This document shows positions 7,024 to 14,966 of a DNA stretch of 15,939 nucleotides, one piece after another (within the stretch, counting starts at the first letter, position 1; the number at the start of each line of letters is the position of its first letter). Position numbers and translations under genes: made by a program. Source of the DNA: CAZJTL01 sp964548905. Lineage in GTDB: Bacteria; Cyanobacteriota; Cyanobacteriia; Cyanobacteriales; Xenococcaceae. Below the pieces are notes generated by a model. It did no database searches. It saw nothing but the letters and a program-made list of their open reading frames with translations, and was not told where the DNA came from. Location of the stretch: positions 1-15,939 of the forward strand of contig CAZJTL010000120.1 in the NCBI GenBank assembly GCA_964548905.1, written 5' to 3'.

Positions 7024-8127
7024 CTACTTAAGACGTTGATACCGCATTCCTGGTAACTGAACGATCGCTTCCATCATTTCTAACTGTAATAAGCTTACTG
7101 CAACAGAACTTGTTTCTAAACCTGTTGCTTGGACGATCGCATCGAAGGAAGTAGACTCTGAAGTTATACAGTTAAAAATTTGAGCTAATTGAGGTTCTAA
7201 TTCGGGTAAAGGAGATCGCGATTCTACTAAATCGAGCTTAGGAATTGTTCCCAACATTTCTAATAAATGTTCTTCTCCTAAAATTAGATGAGCGCCGCGA
7301 TCGATTAATTCTAAGCAGCCTAAAGATTGAGGATTATCTAAAGAACCAGGCAAAATATAGACATCACGACAAAATTCATTGGCATAACGAGCTGTGATTA
7401 ATGCTCCCGATTTTTGTGGTGCTTCCATGATTAAAACTGCTCGACTCATCCCAGCAATGATTCGATTGCGAGGAGGAAAGTTAATTCGATCGGGTTGCGT
7501 TCCATTGGGATATTCACTTAATAATAGTCCTTGGTTTTGGATGCGATCGTAAAGTCGGCGATTGCTAGCAGGATAAACTAGATCGACTCCAGTTCCCAAC
7601 ACGGCTATAGTTCTACTATCAGCCTCTAAACAGCCTTGGTGCGCTTCTGTGTCAATACCTGCAGCTAAACCAGAAATAATCGTAAATCCATGCTTTGCCA
7701 AAGCTGTGCTGATTTTACGAGTCCACCTTTTGCCGTATTCAGTAGGGTAGCGAGTGCCAACGATCGCAATAATTGTTTTGCTTCCCAGGTTTTCTTGAAG
7801 ATTAATTTGTCCTGAGTAATTCAAAATTGGCGGCGGACTAGGAATTTCTAATAATAAGCGAGGATATTCTGGATCGGCTGGAGTCCAAAAATTAGGATTT
7901 TTTCGGCTATATTCTTGGAAAAATTGGTCTGAATCGAATTGATTTCTAGCTCTAGAAATTGACTCAATTAATTTATTGCCAAATCCCTCAATTTCTCCCA
8001 AACTACTAGCTGGTGCATTCCAAGCTGTTTCTAAACTGCCGAAGTGTTGATGAACCCGTTTTAGCAATACTGGGCCAATACCAGATAATTGCGCCCAAGC
8101 TAACCAATAAGAACGTTCTTTTTGCAA
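7024..8127 (-). CDS. dprA: DNA-processing protein DprA
   Basis: 367 residues, normal for the family. DprA binds incoming single-stranded DNA during natural transformation, protects it and loads RecA. An N-terminal helix-hairpin-helix-like region (about 8-60, with LSGIGPVLLKRV and IEGFGNKLIESI) precedes the Rossmann-like DNA-binding core. Core motifs are VGTRYPTEYG (123-132), SGLAAGIDTEAH (152-163), FPPRNRIIAG (217-226), EAPQKSGALITA (235-246) and LPGS (259-262). A C-terminal winged-helix region follows (about 305-367). The start is TTG: a TAA stop lies immediately upstream in frame and AAAGGA precedes it at about 6-bases spacing, so no longer start is possible. Divergent from futA, upstream of nnr. 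Confidence 0.95.
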   Translation of the reverse strand: MQKERSYWLAWAQLSGIGPVLLKRVHQHFGSLETAWNAPASSLGEIEGFGNKLIESISRARNQFDSDQFFQEYSRKNPNFWTPADPEYPRLLLEIPSPPPILNYSGQINLQENLGSKTIIAIVGTRYPTEYGKRWTRKISTALAKHGFTIISGLAAGIDTEAHQGCLEADSRTIAVLGTGVDLVYPASNRRLYDRIQNQGLLLSEYPNGTQPDRINFPPRNRIIAGMSRAVLIMEAPQKSGALITARYANEFCRDVYILPGSLDNPQSLGCLELIDRGAHLILGEEHLLEMLGTIPKLDLVESRSPLPELEPQLAQIFNCITSESTSFDAIVQATGLETSSVAVSLLQLEMMEAIVQLPGMRYQRLK

Positions 8128-8163
8128 TTATTTTCCTTTCGCTAATAAATTTCTTAAAGTCTA

Positions 8164-8192
8164 TTAACAATAATTTTCAGTAGTGGTATATT
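8164..8192 (+). promoter_or_regulatory. Candidate futA promoter
   Basis: -35 TTAACA (8164-8169) and -10 TATATT (8187-8192) have a 17-base spacer; each hexamer matches the consensus at 5 of 6 positions. The expected transcript start is near 8199, about 40 bases before the futA ATG. The region is AT-rich, so chance matches are possible. Confidence 0.45.
8165..8179 (+). promoter_or_regulatory. Candidate Fur box over the futA promoter
   Basis: TAACAATAATTTTCA matches 11 of the 14 defined positions of the 7-1-7 Fur consensus TGATAATNATTATCA and lies over the -35 element and spacer. Iron repression through Fur fits a ferric iron uptake gene. Prediction only. Confidence 0.4.
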
Positions 8193-8239
8193 TTTGTTGA
8201 AAAATAAATTAAATAAATCATAAAAAATTACCATCAAAA

Positions 8240-9310
8240 ATGAACATAAAAGGACGCTACATTTTAGGCATGGCGATCGGTGCGATCGCAGTGATAACAT
8301 CTGCTTGCTCTGATGGCAAGCAAGCCAGTCAAGGACAAGCTAATGCTGTTAACACGGGAGAACAAATCAACATTTACTCAGCCAGACACTATGATAGCGA
8401 CCAGGTAATGTATGACAACTTTACCAAGCAAACAGGCATCAAAGTTAACATCATCGAAGGCAAAGACGACGAGCTAATTGAGAGAATTAAAAGCGAAGGT
8501 AAAAATAGTCCTGCCGATATTTTAATGACAGTCGATGTCGGTCGCCTCTGGCGCGCACAACAAGAAGGAATGTTTCAACCTGTTAAGTCAGAAGTATTAG
8601 ATCGAGAAATTCCTAAAAACCTTAGGAGTCCAGATGGACAATGGTATGCTTTCTCGAAACGAGCAAGGGTAATTATTTATAACACCAATAAGGTTAAACC
8701 CACCGACTTAACGACCTATGAAGCACTAACCGAACCTAAATGGAAAGGTCGTGTTTGCGTGCGGAGTTCTGGCAATATTTACAATCAATCTTTAGTTGCG
8801 AGCATGATTGAAAAAGATGGAGAAGCCAAAACTAAGGAATGGATTCAAGGTTTAGTTGCCAATTTTGCTCGTCCACCAGAAGGAAACGATGTCGATCAAA
8901 TTAAAGATGTCGCATCGGGTGAGTGCGATGTGGCGATCGTCAATCACTACTACTTGGCTAGATTAAAACAAAGCGACAAGCCCAAAAATAAAGAAATAAC
9001 CTCTAATATTGGAGTTTTCTTTCCAAACCAAAATGCAGGTGGTACTCACATCAACGTAAGCGGTGCAGGCGTAACCGTTAATTCTCCCCATAAAGAAAAT
9101 GCGATTAAGTTTCTCGATTTTCTAGTTAGTCCTCAAGCGCAAGAAATTTTTGCCAACCAAAATAACGAATATCCAATTATTAAAGAATTAAAACCCAATC
9201 CAGTAGTTGCTGGTTTTGGAGAATTCAAAGAATCACAGCTTAATGTAATTGCCTATGGAGAAAAGAATGCTGAAGCAGTCAAGTTGATGGATGAAGCAGG
9301 CTGGAAGTAA
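8240..9310 (+). CDS. futA: Ferric iron ABC transporter substrate-binding protein, FutA/IdiA type
   Basis: 356 residues. FutA proteins bind Fe(III) in the periplasm (some act inside the cell) and pass it to FutB/FutC for import. A lipoprotein-like signal (1-23) has a hydrophobic core, ILGMAIGAIAVITSAC, with C23 as candidate lipid site. The bacterial extracellular solute-binding fold follows: INIYSARHYDSD (43-54), VDVGRLWRAQQEGMFQPV, and NHYYLARL (235-242). Likely metal ligands by family comparison are H50/Y51, Y181, Y237 and Y238. FutA1-like and FutA2-like roles cannot be separated from sequence alone. The permease and ATPase genes are not adjacent, as is common in cyanobacteria. A candidate Fur-box promoter lies upstream. 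No clear Shine-Dalgarno sequence. Confidence 0.92.
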   Translation: MNIKGRYILGMAIGAIAVITSACSDGKQASQGQANAVNTGEQINIYSARHYDSDQVMYDNFTKQTGIKVNIIEGKDDELIERIKSEGKNSPADILMTVDVGRLWRAQQEGMFQPVKSEVLDREIPKNLRSPDGQWYAFSKRARVIIYNTNKVKPTDLTTYEALTEPKWKGRVCVRSSGNIYNQSLVASMIEKDGEAKTKEWIQGLVANFARPPEGNDVDQIKDVASGECDVAIVNHYYLARLKQSDKPKNKEITSNIGVFFPNQNAGGTHINVSGAGVTVNSPHKENAIKFLDFLVSPQAQEIFANQNNEYPIIKELKPNPVVAGFGEFKESQLNVIAYGEKNAEAVKLMDEAGWK

Positions 9311-9313
9311 ATT

Positions 9314-9340
9314 CAGAAGGCAGAAGGCAGAAGGCAGAAG
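9314..9340. repeat. Heptanucleotide tandem repeat (CAGAAGG)3
   Basis: Three perfect CAGAAGG units plus a partial CAGAAG begin 4 bases after the futA stop. A second short repeat (AGACTTA, 9352-9370) and a T-run follow. The rest of the 160-base gap up to ccaA shows no gene. Confidence 0.85.
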
Positions 9341-9470
9341 TAAAAAAACTTCAGACTTAAGACTTAAGACTTTTTCCCCTACACCGTACACCCTTACACC
9401 CTTTTTCTGCCCTGATGCAGGATAATAGAATAATCTCCCCCTTCCCTACTCTTAAGGAAAGCAAGTTACG

Positions 9471-10430
9471 GTGAAGAAGCTAATTCGCGGTCTGGATAAA
9501 TTCAGACATACTTATGTTCCTACTCATCAACAACTGTTGGCGGAACTTTCTCACGGTCAGAAACCTAGAGTTCTCTTTATTACCTGTTCCGATTCTCGGA
9601 TCGATCCCAATCTGATCACTCAAACTGATGTAGGAGATCTGTTTGTCATCCGTAACGCAGGTAATATTATTCCGCCCTATGGTGCTGCAAACGGGGGTGA
9701 GGGAGGAACTATTGAATACGCGATTCATGCCCTCGGAATCAATCAAATTGTAGTTTGCGGACATTCTCACTGTGGAGCAATGAAAGGCTTGCTTCAGCTT
9801 AATAAACTACAAGAGGATATGCCTCTAGTTTATGATTGGTTGAAACATGCAGAATCCACTCGTCGCCTTGTTAAAGAAAATTATGCAAACTATACAGGTG
9901 AAGAGTTAATCGAAATTTTGGTTGCTGAAAACGTTCTCATTCAAATCGATAACCTGAAAACCTATCCAGTGGTACAAGCCAAACTACACCGAGGAGAATT
10001 GCAAATCTACGGTTGGATTTACCATATCGAGACGGGAGAAGTTTTAGCTTACGATGAAAAGACTCATACTTACATTTCCCCGCAAACTCAAATAGATATT
10101 ACAAATCCAAATGACCCTCAATATCTCAGTACCAGCGCACCTCCTGTTGCTTGTGAATTAATCGGAAGCGTTCAACAATCTACTCGCTCTGATAACAACT
10201 ATTATCTAACTTTAGAGTCGATCGCTAGGCTCAGAGAAGAATTTGAAGCTTTACTAGCAAATAATCCTAAATCATTGAGAGATGCTGAAGATGCTCTTAA
10301 TACCCTAGTCGAGTTATTTAACGAAGCTCGTCAACAAGGTATGAGTGCTAGCGAACTACAAGGATATCATCATCGATTTTCCGAACCAATTCAACTTTGG
10401 GCAAGAATAGTTCACTCGCGGGATAATTAA
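9471..10430 (+). CDS. ccaA: Beta-class carbonic anhydrase, CcaA type
   Basis: 319 residues. Interconverts bicarbonate and CO2; CcaA of beta-cyanobacteria works inside the carboxysome, supplying CO2 to Rubisco. Zinc ligands are C39 (in CSDSR, 39-43), H98 and C101 (GHSHCGAMKG, 97-106), with the D41-R43 dyad; these positions match my recollection of the Synechocystis CcaA. RNAGNIIPPYG (61-71) is also typical. Residues from about 205 onward form a C-terminal extension; in the Synechocystis enzyme (about 274 residues) the extension contacts CcmM. Here it is longer, ending in a helical, Glu-rich tail. GTG start: an in-frame TAA lies 18 bases upstream, and AAGGAAA precedes it by 10 bases. The carboxysome role is inferred; a plain cytosolic enzyme is possible. 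Confidence 0.93.
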   Translation: MKKLIRGLDKFRHTYVPTHQQLLAELSHGQKPRVLFITCSDSRIDPNLITQTDVGDLFVIRNAGNIIPPYGAANGGEGGTIEYAIHALGINQIVVCGHSHCGAMKGLLQLNKLQEDMPLVYDWLKHAESTRRLVKENYANYTGEELIEILVAENVLIQIDNLKTYPVVQAKLHRGELQIYGWIYHIETGEVLAYDEKTHTYISPQTQIDITNPNDPQYLSTSAPPVACELIGSVQQSTRSDNNYYLTLESIARLREEFEALLANNPKSLRDAEDALNTLVELFNEARQQGMSASELQGYHHRFSEPIQLWARIVHSRDN

Positions 10431-10556
10431 CTTCCTTTGGGATGCGATCGCCAATCTCTTCTCAAGCTAGTCTTCATACTCTGGAAGTATTGCAGCAAAG
10501 AATAGCAGCATCGGATTTAGGATAGGAATGGAAGACTATCTAATCTATAGATTCTG

Positions 10557-12179
10557 ATGAAACTTTATCTAATCTTATTATCTCTCCTTTTCTATCTCTT
10601 TTTTCCTAATGTTGCAGTTGGTGCAGCACCAACTGAATCTGATGCTGACGGAGAAAAGAAAGAACAACCAGCCCAAGAAGAACCATCTGAGCCAGAAAAA
10701 CCACCTAAAGATGATTCTGAAGCCGAAAAAATCCCTAAAAAGAAACCCTCACCAGAACAACAAGCTAAATTAGACAAATTAGCCCAAGCCGATCGCCTGT
10801 ATTTAGCAGGAAATCGACAAGCAGCCACTCAAATTTATCGAGAAGTAAAACAACCATTCACCTCTCAACCGTCTCTTTCAGAAGAAAAACCAACACCTAT
10901 TTACGAACCAAATCAATTGTCGCCAAGCGGTGCTGTTTATTGGCGTACCTATCAAGAAGGAATCGAACAAAAACTAGAAAGCAAAATACTCGCACCACTA
11001 AAATTACTAGTTAACAAGAATCCCGAATTTATTCCAGGTCATTTATATTATTTTGAAGCTCTCAAGCAATATCAAAAGCCAGAGGAAGCCGATCGAGTTC
11101 TGCAAGCTGCCATTAGTCAGTATCCTAACGAAACTAAGCTACTGAAAGCAAAAATGGCTGAAGACGATTGCGCTAAAAAATGGATCGACGCTTCCATGAC
11201 TGCTCGTCATTTTGCCTTATTTAATCCCGAACACCCCGAAGCTAAAGAATTTACCGATCTAGCCAATCAGTATTTAGAGCGCTATAAAGCCGAACTAAAC
11301 TCAGACTTAACTTGGAATGCGATCGGTAATGTTATTACTGGTGCGGCTGGTTTTGCTCTCACTGGTAATTTATTCGGCCCAATTTCTGCGATCGAAACTA
11401 GTGTCTTATTGCTCAGAGGAGAATCGGCGCTTGGTGAAAGCTATGCCAAGGATGCTCAAGAAGAATTGCCGATGCTTAAAGATGAGGAAGTACTTAAATA
11501 TGTAAATGCGATCGGTCAAAAACTTGCTTCTGTTGCTGGTCGTAACGAATTTAAATATCAATTTTATCTAGTCATGGATGACGGTGTTAACGCTTTTGCA
11601 CTGCCAGGAGGAAAAATCTTTATCAATGCAGGAACGCTGATGAAAACTAACTCTGAAGCGGAATTAGCAGGTTTACTCGCTCACGAACTTTCTCACGCCG
11701 TTCTCTCCCATAGCTTTCAGCTTGTTACCCAAGGCAATCTCACCGCTAATGTGGTTCAATATGTTCCCTACGTAGGCGGATTGGGAACAGATCTAATCGT
11801 CTTCAACTACAGCCGTGACATGGAAAGACAAGCTGATAGCTTCGGAACGAGGATACTAGCCTCATCAGGTTATGCCGCCGATGGGATGTATAGCCTGATG
11901 AATATTCTCAAGCAAGAGGAAAAGAAAAAAAAGAAAGATGCGCCTCCTCCTGCTTGGCTATCTACCCACCCAGATACAGACGAAAGAATTAAAAACCTAG
12001 AACAGTTAATCATCAAGAATAATTTCGATCGCTACGCTTACGAAGGAGTAACTCAACACCAAAAGATGCAACAAAAAGTGCAAAAACTCTGGCGCGAATA
12101 TCAAAAAACCGATGAATACAAAGAAAGACACCAAAAAGAAGAGGAAGAAAGGGAAGAACAATTAATGCCGTATTTTTAG
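10557..12179 (+). CDS. Exported M48-family zinc metalloprotease with TPR-like N-terminal region
   Basis: 540 residues. A signal peptide (1-23, hydrophobic LYLILLSLLFYLFF) is followed by an acidic, Pro/Glu/Lys-rich linker (26-68). A helical region (about 70-245) resembles TPR repeats, with AGNRQAATQIYREV and EEADRVLQAAISQYP. The peptidase has HELSH (376-380; H376 and H380 bind zinc, E377 is catalytic) and ERQAD (423-427; E423 third ligand), preceded by NAFALPGGKIFINAGT as in BepA/Oma1-like M48 proteins. It probably acts in the periplasm or envelope on misfolded proteins, by analogy with BepA; the substrate is unknown. The C-terminus is charged (KEEEEREEQLMPYF). It follows ccaA on the same strand after a 126-base gap with no clear promoter. 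Confidence 0.9.
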   Translation: MKLYLILLSLLFYLFFPNVAVGAAPTESDADGEKKEQPAQEEPSEPEKPPKDDSEAEKIPKKKPSPEQQAKLDKLAQADRLYLAGNRQAATQIYREVKQPFTSQPSLSEEKPTPIYEPNQLSPSGAVYWRTYQEGIEQKLESKILAPLKLLVNKNPEFIPGHLYYFEALKQYQKPEEADRVLQAAISQYPNETKLLKAKMAEDDCAKKWIDASMTARHFALFNPEHPEAKEFTDLANQYLERYKAELNSDLTWNAIGNVITGAAGFALTGNLFGPISAIETSVLLLRGESALGESYAKDAQEELPMLKDEEVLKYVNAIGQKLASVAGRNEFKYQFYLVMDDGVNAFALPGGKIFINAGTLMKTNSEAELAGLLAHELSHAVLSHSFQLVTQGNLTANVVQYVPYVGGLGTDLIVFNYSRDMERQADSFGTRILASSGYAADGMYSLMNILKQEEKKKKKDAPPPAWLSTHPDTDERIKNLEQLIIKNNFDRYAYEGVTQHQKMQQKVQKLWREYQKTDEYKERHQKEEEEREEQLMPYF

Positions 12180-12238
12180 TTTTTGTTGTTTGTTACTAGT
12201 TGTTTGTTATTTGTTCATAGTTCATAGTTCATTGAAAA

Positions 12239-12385
12239 ACAGGGAGCAGGGAGCAGGCAGCAGGTAGGCAGGAGGCAGGAGGCGGAAGACAGAAGGCGCA
12301 AGGCTTTTATGCATAAGCAGGAGGCAGGAGGCAGGAGGCAGGAGGATAAACCATTTTTAATTGAGAATTGGGAATTGCGAATTGC
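12239..12385. repeat. Cluster of degenerate heptad repeats
   Basis: The 208-base gap between the convergent M48 and MBL genes contains GTTCATA copies (about 12213-12230), GGGAGCA units (from about 12241), a degenerate GGCAGGA stretch, four perfect CAGGAGG units (12318-12345), and GAATTGC/GAATTGG repeats (about 12364-12385). No gene is visible. Confidence 0.8.
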
Positions 12386-12387
12386 GA

Positions 12388-13173
12388 CTATTTCGGCTCT
12401 TTAAACACTCTGACTACAGTACCTTCTTTAGGTAATTGAGATTGCTTCATGGAGACAGTGTTGGTTCCGTAGCGGCTAATGGGCATTTCTTTGACTAATT
12501 CTAGGAAATTATCGACAGGTAGTAAATCACAGCTATTTTTGTCTGCGGCTTTAGTCAAATATTGGGTAGGAATTACCAGTTTAGGTTTTAATACTTCGAT
12601 CGCAGCTTTAGCTTCTTGAGGATTGTAAGCTTTTTCGCCGCCTCCAACTGGAACTAAAACGACATCAGGACTACCCATGAGAATTTTTTGCTCAATTTCG
12701 ATGGGTGCGGCTGCACCACCTAAATGTAAGAAATTAATTCCACCCTGTGTCCAACGCCAAGCAATGTTGTCGCCAAAACGTCTTCCACCTTCGCGATCGT
12801 GGGCAATACTGATTCCTTGAAACTTAATGTCTTTAATTTGATAATCTCCAGGTTCGGTTAAAATTTTTGGGTTTCCTGGGACTTTTTCAACTGCACCCTC
12901 ATCGAGTAGGTAGCTGCTAATTAAAACTAAGTCTGATTTAACTTGAGGCGAAGGATAACCAGCCGTACAGCCTAGAGTTTCAAAAGGATTAATTAAAACC
13001 TTTAAACCATTTCCTGAAAATAAAAAACAAGTGTGTCCCAACCATTGCACTTGAACTGAATCAGAGGCTTTCTGTGCGCTATTGGCGATCGCTTCCGAAC
13101 CTAAAATCGTTCCTGCTGTTGTTAAAAAGCTCGCTCCAGCATAATTTAAAAACTCTCGCCTGTTGATGCTCAT
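12388..13173 (-). CDS. Tat-exported MBL-fold protein lacking the usual metal motif
   Basis: 261 residues. A twin-arginine signal (NRREFL, 4-9, then a hydrophobic core to about 31) predicts export as a folded protein. The body resembles UlaG-like metallo-beta-lactamase-fold hydrolases: WLGHTCFLF (44-52), NPF (62-64), HDREGGRRFG (125-134), HLGG (150-153), VLVPVGGG (172-179) and AYNPQEA. The canonical HxHxDH motif is absent; its place is taken by ISSYLLDEGAV (85-95), and the later IPxHY motif reads IPTQY. Other metals, another activity, or loss of catalysis are all possible. It starts 36 bases after the trpG stop and is probably the last gene of the cluster. The next gene downstream is convergent, across repeats. 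Confidence 0.85.
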   Translation of the reverse strand: MSINRREFLNYAGASFLTTAGTILGSEAIANSAQKASDSVQVQWLGHTCFLFSGNGLKVLINPFETLGCTAGYPSPQVKSDLVLISSYLLDEGAVEKVPGNPKILTEPGDYQIKDIKFQGISIAHDREGGRRFGDNIAWRWTQGGINFLHLGGAAAPIEIEQKILMGSPDVVLVPVGGGEKAYNPQEAKAAIEVLKPKLVIPTQYLTKAADKNSCDLLPVDNFLELVKEMPISRYGTNTVSMKQSQLPKEGTVVRVFKEPK

Positions 13174-13209
13174 ATTGTCCGATCTTAACTCTTGCTTGAT
13201 GATGATTGA

Positions 13210-13800
13210 CTAATCTAGGGATTTAAGAAAATTCCGCAACAATTGTATCCCCGATCGGGTCAAAATGCTCTCTGGGTGAAATTGGACTCCTTGAACGTGT
13301 AAATAGTTCCGATGTCTAACTCCCATTACCGTACCATCTTCAACCCAAGCTGTAATTTCTAATACATCTGGCATCGTTTCTGGTTCGATCGCTAAGCTAT
13401 GATAGCGAGTTGCAGTAAAAGGAACGTCTAAACCTGCAAAAACACCAACCCCATGATGGTAAATTTCTGAGGTTTTACCATGCATTAAAACTGGGGCTGA
13501 AATAATCTTGCCACCAAATACTTGACCAATACTTTGATGTCCCAAGCAAACTCCCAAAATTGGTAAATTTGGTGCAAACTTTTCGATTAATTGGCAAGAA
13601 ATTCCTGCATCTTCGGGACGACCAGGACCAGGAGAGATGACTACTCCATCTGGCTTGAGTTGCTTAATAGTATCTAAATCGATGCGATCGTTGCGATAAA
13701 CTTGGATGTCACCAGCAACGGCAAATTCGACCGCCAGTTCCCCTAAATACTGCACTAAATTATAGGTGAAACTGTCATAGTTATCGATAACTAGAATCAA
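13210..13800 (-). CDS. trpG: Glutamine amidotransferase of anthranilate / aminodeoxychorismate synthase
   Basis: 196 residues, the full family length. It releases ammonia from glutamine for chorismate amination by TrpE (tryptophan) or PabB (folate); one protein often serves both. The catalytic triad is C85 (in GVCLGHQ), H175 and E177 (QFHPES). The oxyanion region SPGPGRPEDAG (56-66) and N-terminal DNYDSFTYNLVQYLGEL are typical. The start is TTG with a near-perfect AAAGGAG 7 bases ahead; this ribosome site overlaps the stop of the upstream dgkA-like gene. The partner synthase is not in the window, so trpG and pabA roles cannot be separated. Confidence 0.93.
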   Translation of the reverse strand: MILVIDNYDSFTYNLVQYLGELAVEFAVAGDIQVYRNDRIDLDTIKQLKPDGVVISPGPGRPEDAGISCQLIEKFAPNLPILGVCLGHQSIGQVFGGKIISAPVLMHGKTSEIYHHGVGVFAGLDVPFTATRYHSLAIEPETMPDVLEITAWVEDGTVMGVRHRNYLHVQGVQFHPESILTRSGIQLLRNFLKSLD

Positions 13801-13807
13801 AATTAAT

Positions 13808-13814
13808 CTCCTTT
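13808..13814 (-). promoter_or_regulatory. Strong Shine-Dalgarno site of trpG
   Basis: AAAGGAG on the minus strand lies 7 bases before the TTG start of trpG and overlaps the TAA stop of the upstream gene (13813-13815). It fixes the start and suggests translational coupling. Confidence 0.75.
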
Positions 13815-14328
13815 ACATGACTGAGAAAATCAGTCTAAACAAAGGAGGGAGCAGAATGCAACTAGCTACTATTAAAGCTGCGATCGCAGAGATTAACACT
13901 GCACCAGCAGCACAGTCTTTGGCAATTTTGGCAAGTTCGTGATAGGTCTGTTTGACTGTCAGATCGACTACTGATTCGAGCGCTGTATTTAACAATTCCA
14001 ATACCATAACCATCGCACAGGTGAGTGCAATTACTGCCATCTCAGTCGCAGAAATCTTTAAAAAAGCACCCATACCAACAGCAAGAACACTAACTATCGT
14101 ATGAATACGAAAATTCCTTTGCGTTACAAAAGCGTAACTAACACCCGCCCAAGCATATTTAAAACTGACCAGTAAATTAGGTGCAATTTGCCATGCTAAA
14201 TTGCGATAGCTTTGAGTTGATTTGACGGAAGGCTGTTGGGCAAAATCAGCAGCTTTATCAGACATGAAGGCATATTTTGAAAATAAGAGAGTAAAACTAG
14301 AAGTTTTAGCATTACTGGATTCAGTCAT
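13813..14328 (-). CDS. Diacylglycerol kinase-family membrane protein (prokaryotic DgkA type)
   Basis: 171 residues from the ATG at 14328; an upstream in-frame TTG at 14334 adds only two residues. The family phosphorylates diacylglycerol or, in many bacteria, undecaprenol. The conserved core is near SFKYAWAGVSYAFVTQRNFRIH, then three hydrophobic helices and the signature ELLNTALESVVDL followed by AKIAKDCAAGAVL; the Glu and Asn of ELLNTALE and the Asp of AKDCAAGA belong to the active site of the family. The N-terminal extension of about 40 polar residues is longer than in E. coli DgkA; a second Met (MSDKAA) is an alternative start. It lies between ybeY and trpG; the substrate is not shown by sequence. 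Confidence 0.88.
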   Translation of the reverse strand: MTESSNAKTSSFTLLFSKYAFMSDKAADFAQQPSVKSTQSYRNLAWQIAPNLLVSFKYAWAGVSYAFVTQRNFRIHTIVSVLAVGMGAFLKISATEMAVIALTCAMVMVLELLNTALESVVDLTVKQTYHELAKIAKDCAAGAVLISAIAALIVASCILLPPLFRLIFSVM

Positions 14329-14441
14329 AAGCAAAAATTGACTTATTATTTTGCTAATTGCAAAAAAATTAATAACACTTAAGTATATTGCAATATATTA
14401 TTAAATTTGGTTCGGCTGAAACAGTCATTTGACTGAATCTA

Positions 14442-14951
14442 TTAAGCAAAACCAATGTATCCTAGTAAATTTTCTTGCTCTTCCAACATTTTGATTAAAC
14501 TAGTTTCGTCAGGATGGTCCCACCCTAGAAGATGCAACAAGCCATGTGCTGCTAACCAGGCTAACTCTTTAGTCAACGAATGACCCTGTTGTTGAGCCTG
14601 TTTCCAAGCAGTTTCAACAGAGATGACAATATCTCCTAGAGATAAAGGTTCCCTCAAGAAAACTAGATTAGCAGTTTGGCTAAATTCTCCTTCTAAGATA
14701 GCAAAGGCTAGTACGTCAGTTGGTCGATCGAGATGGCGATACTGAGCGTTAAGAGTTTGAATCTCAACATCATTAGTTAGGCGCAAGCTGAGTTCATAAG
14801 CATCTGCTTCTGGGAGATAAGTAGCTAGTTTTTCGAGCCAGATTTCTAACCAGCCTTGCCACATACAGGTTTCGATTGTTGGTTCACCACTAATCGATTC
14901 CAACTCACACAGATTTTGAACGTTGACTTCTACTTGAATGGGTAATTGCAT
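14442..14951 (-). CDS. ybeY: Endoribonuclease YbeY, rRNA maturation factor
   Basis: 169 residues from the ATG at 14951 (an in-frame TTG directly before it is less likely). YbeY is a zinc-dependent RNase involved in 16S rRNA 3'-end processing and ribosome quality control. The zinc motif HGLLHLLGWDH is complete, with histidines at 136, 140 and 146. The upstream conserved segment LNAQYRHLDRPTDVLAF and LGDIVIS are also typical. It follows the DUF3285 gene by 15 bases and leads, after a 113-base gap with a small inverted repeat (CAGTC-ATTT-GACTG), into the dgkA-like gene, a linkage seen often in cyanobacteria. Confidence 0.94.
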   Translation of the reverse strand: MQLPIQVEVNVQNLCELESISGEPTIETCMWQGWLEIWLEKLATYLPEADAYELSLRLTNDVEIQTLNAQYRHLDRPTDVLAFAILEGEFSQTANLVFLREPLSLGDIVISVETAWKQAQQQGHSLTKELAWLAAHGLLHLLGWDHPDETSLIKMLEEQENLLGYIGFA

Positions 14952-14966
14952 CAAAGATTACTCAAA

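Noticed and set aside
9480..9770. 96-residue minus-strand frame within ccaA
   Set aside because: It is antisense to the zinc-binding region of ccaA; a shadow frame.
10592..10828. 78-residue minus-strand frame within the M48 protease gene
   Set aside because: It is antisense to the acidic low-complexity linker, whose biased codons leave the opposite strand open.
14405..14430. Small inverted repeat CAGTC-ATTT-GACTG between ybeY and the dgkA-like gene as a terminator
   Set aside because: The stem has only 5 bp and there is no convincing T-run in the direction of transcription, so it is not called as a feature.
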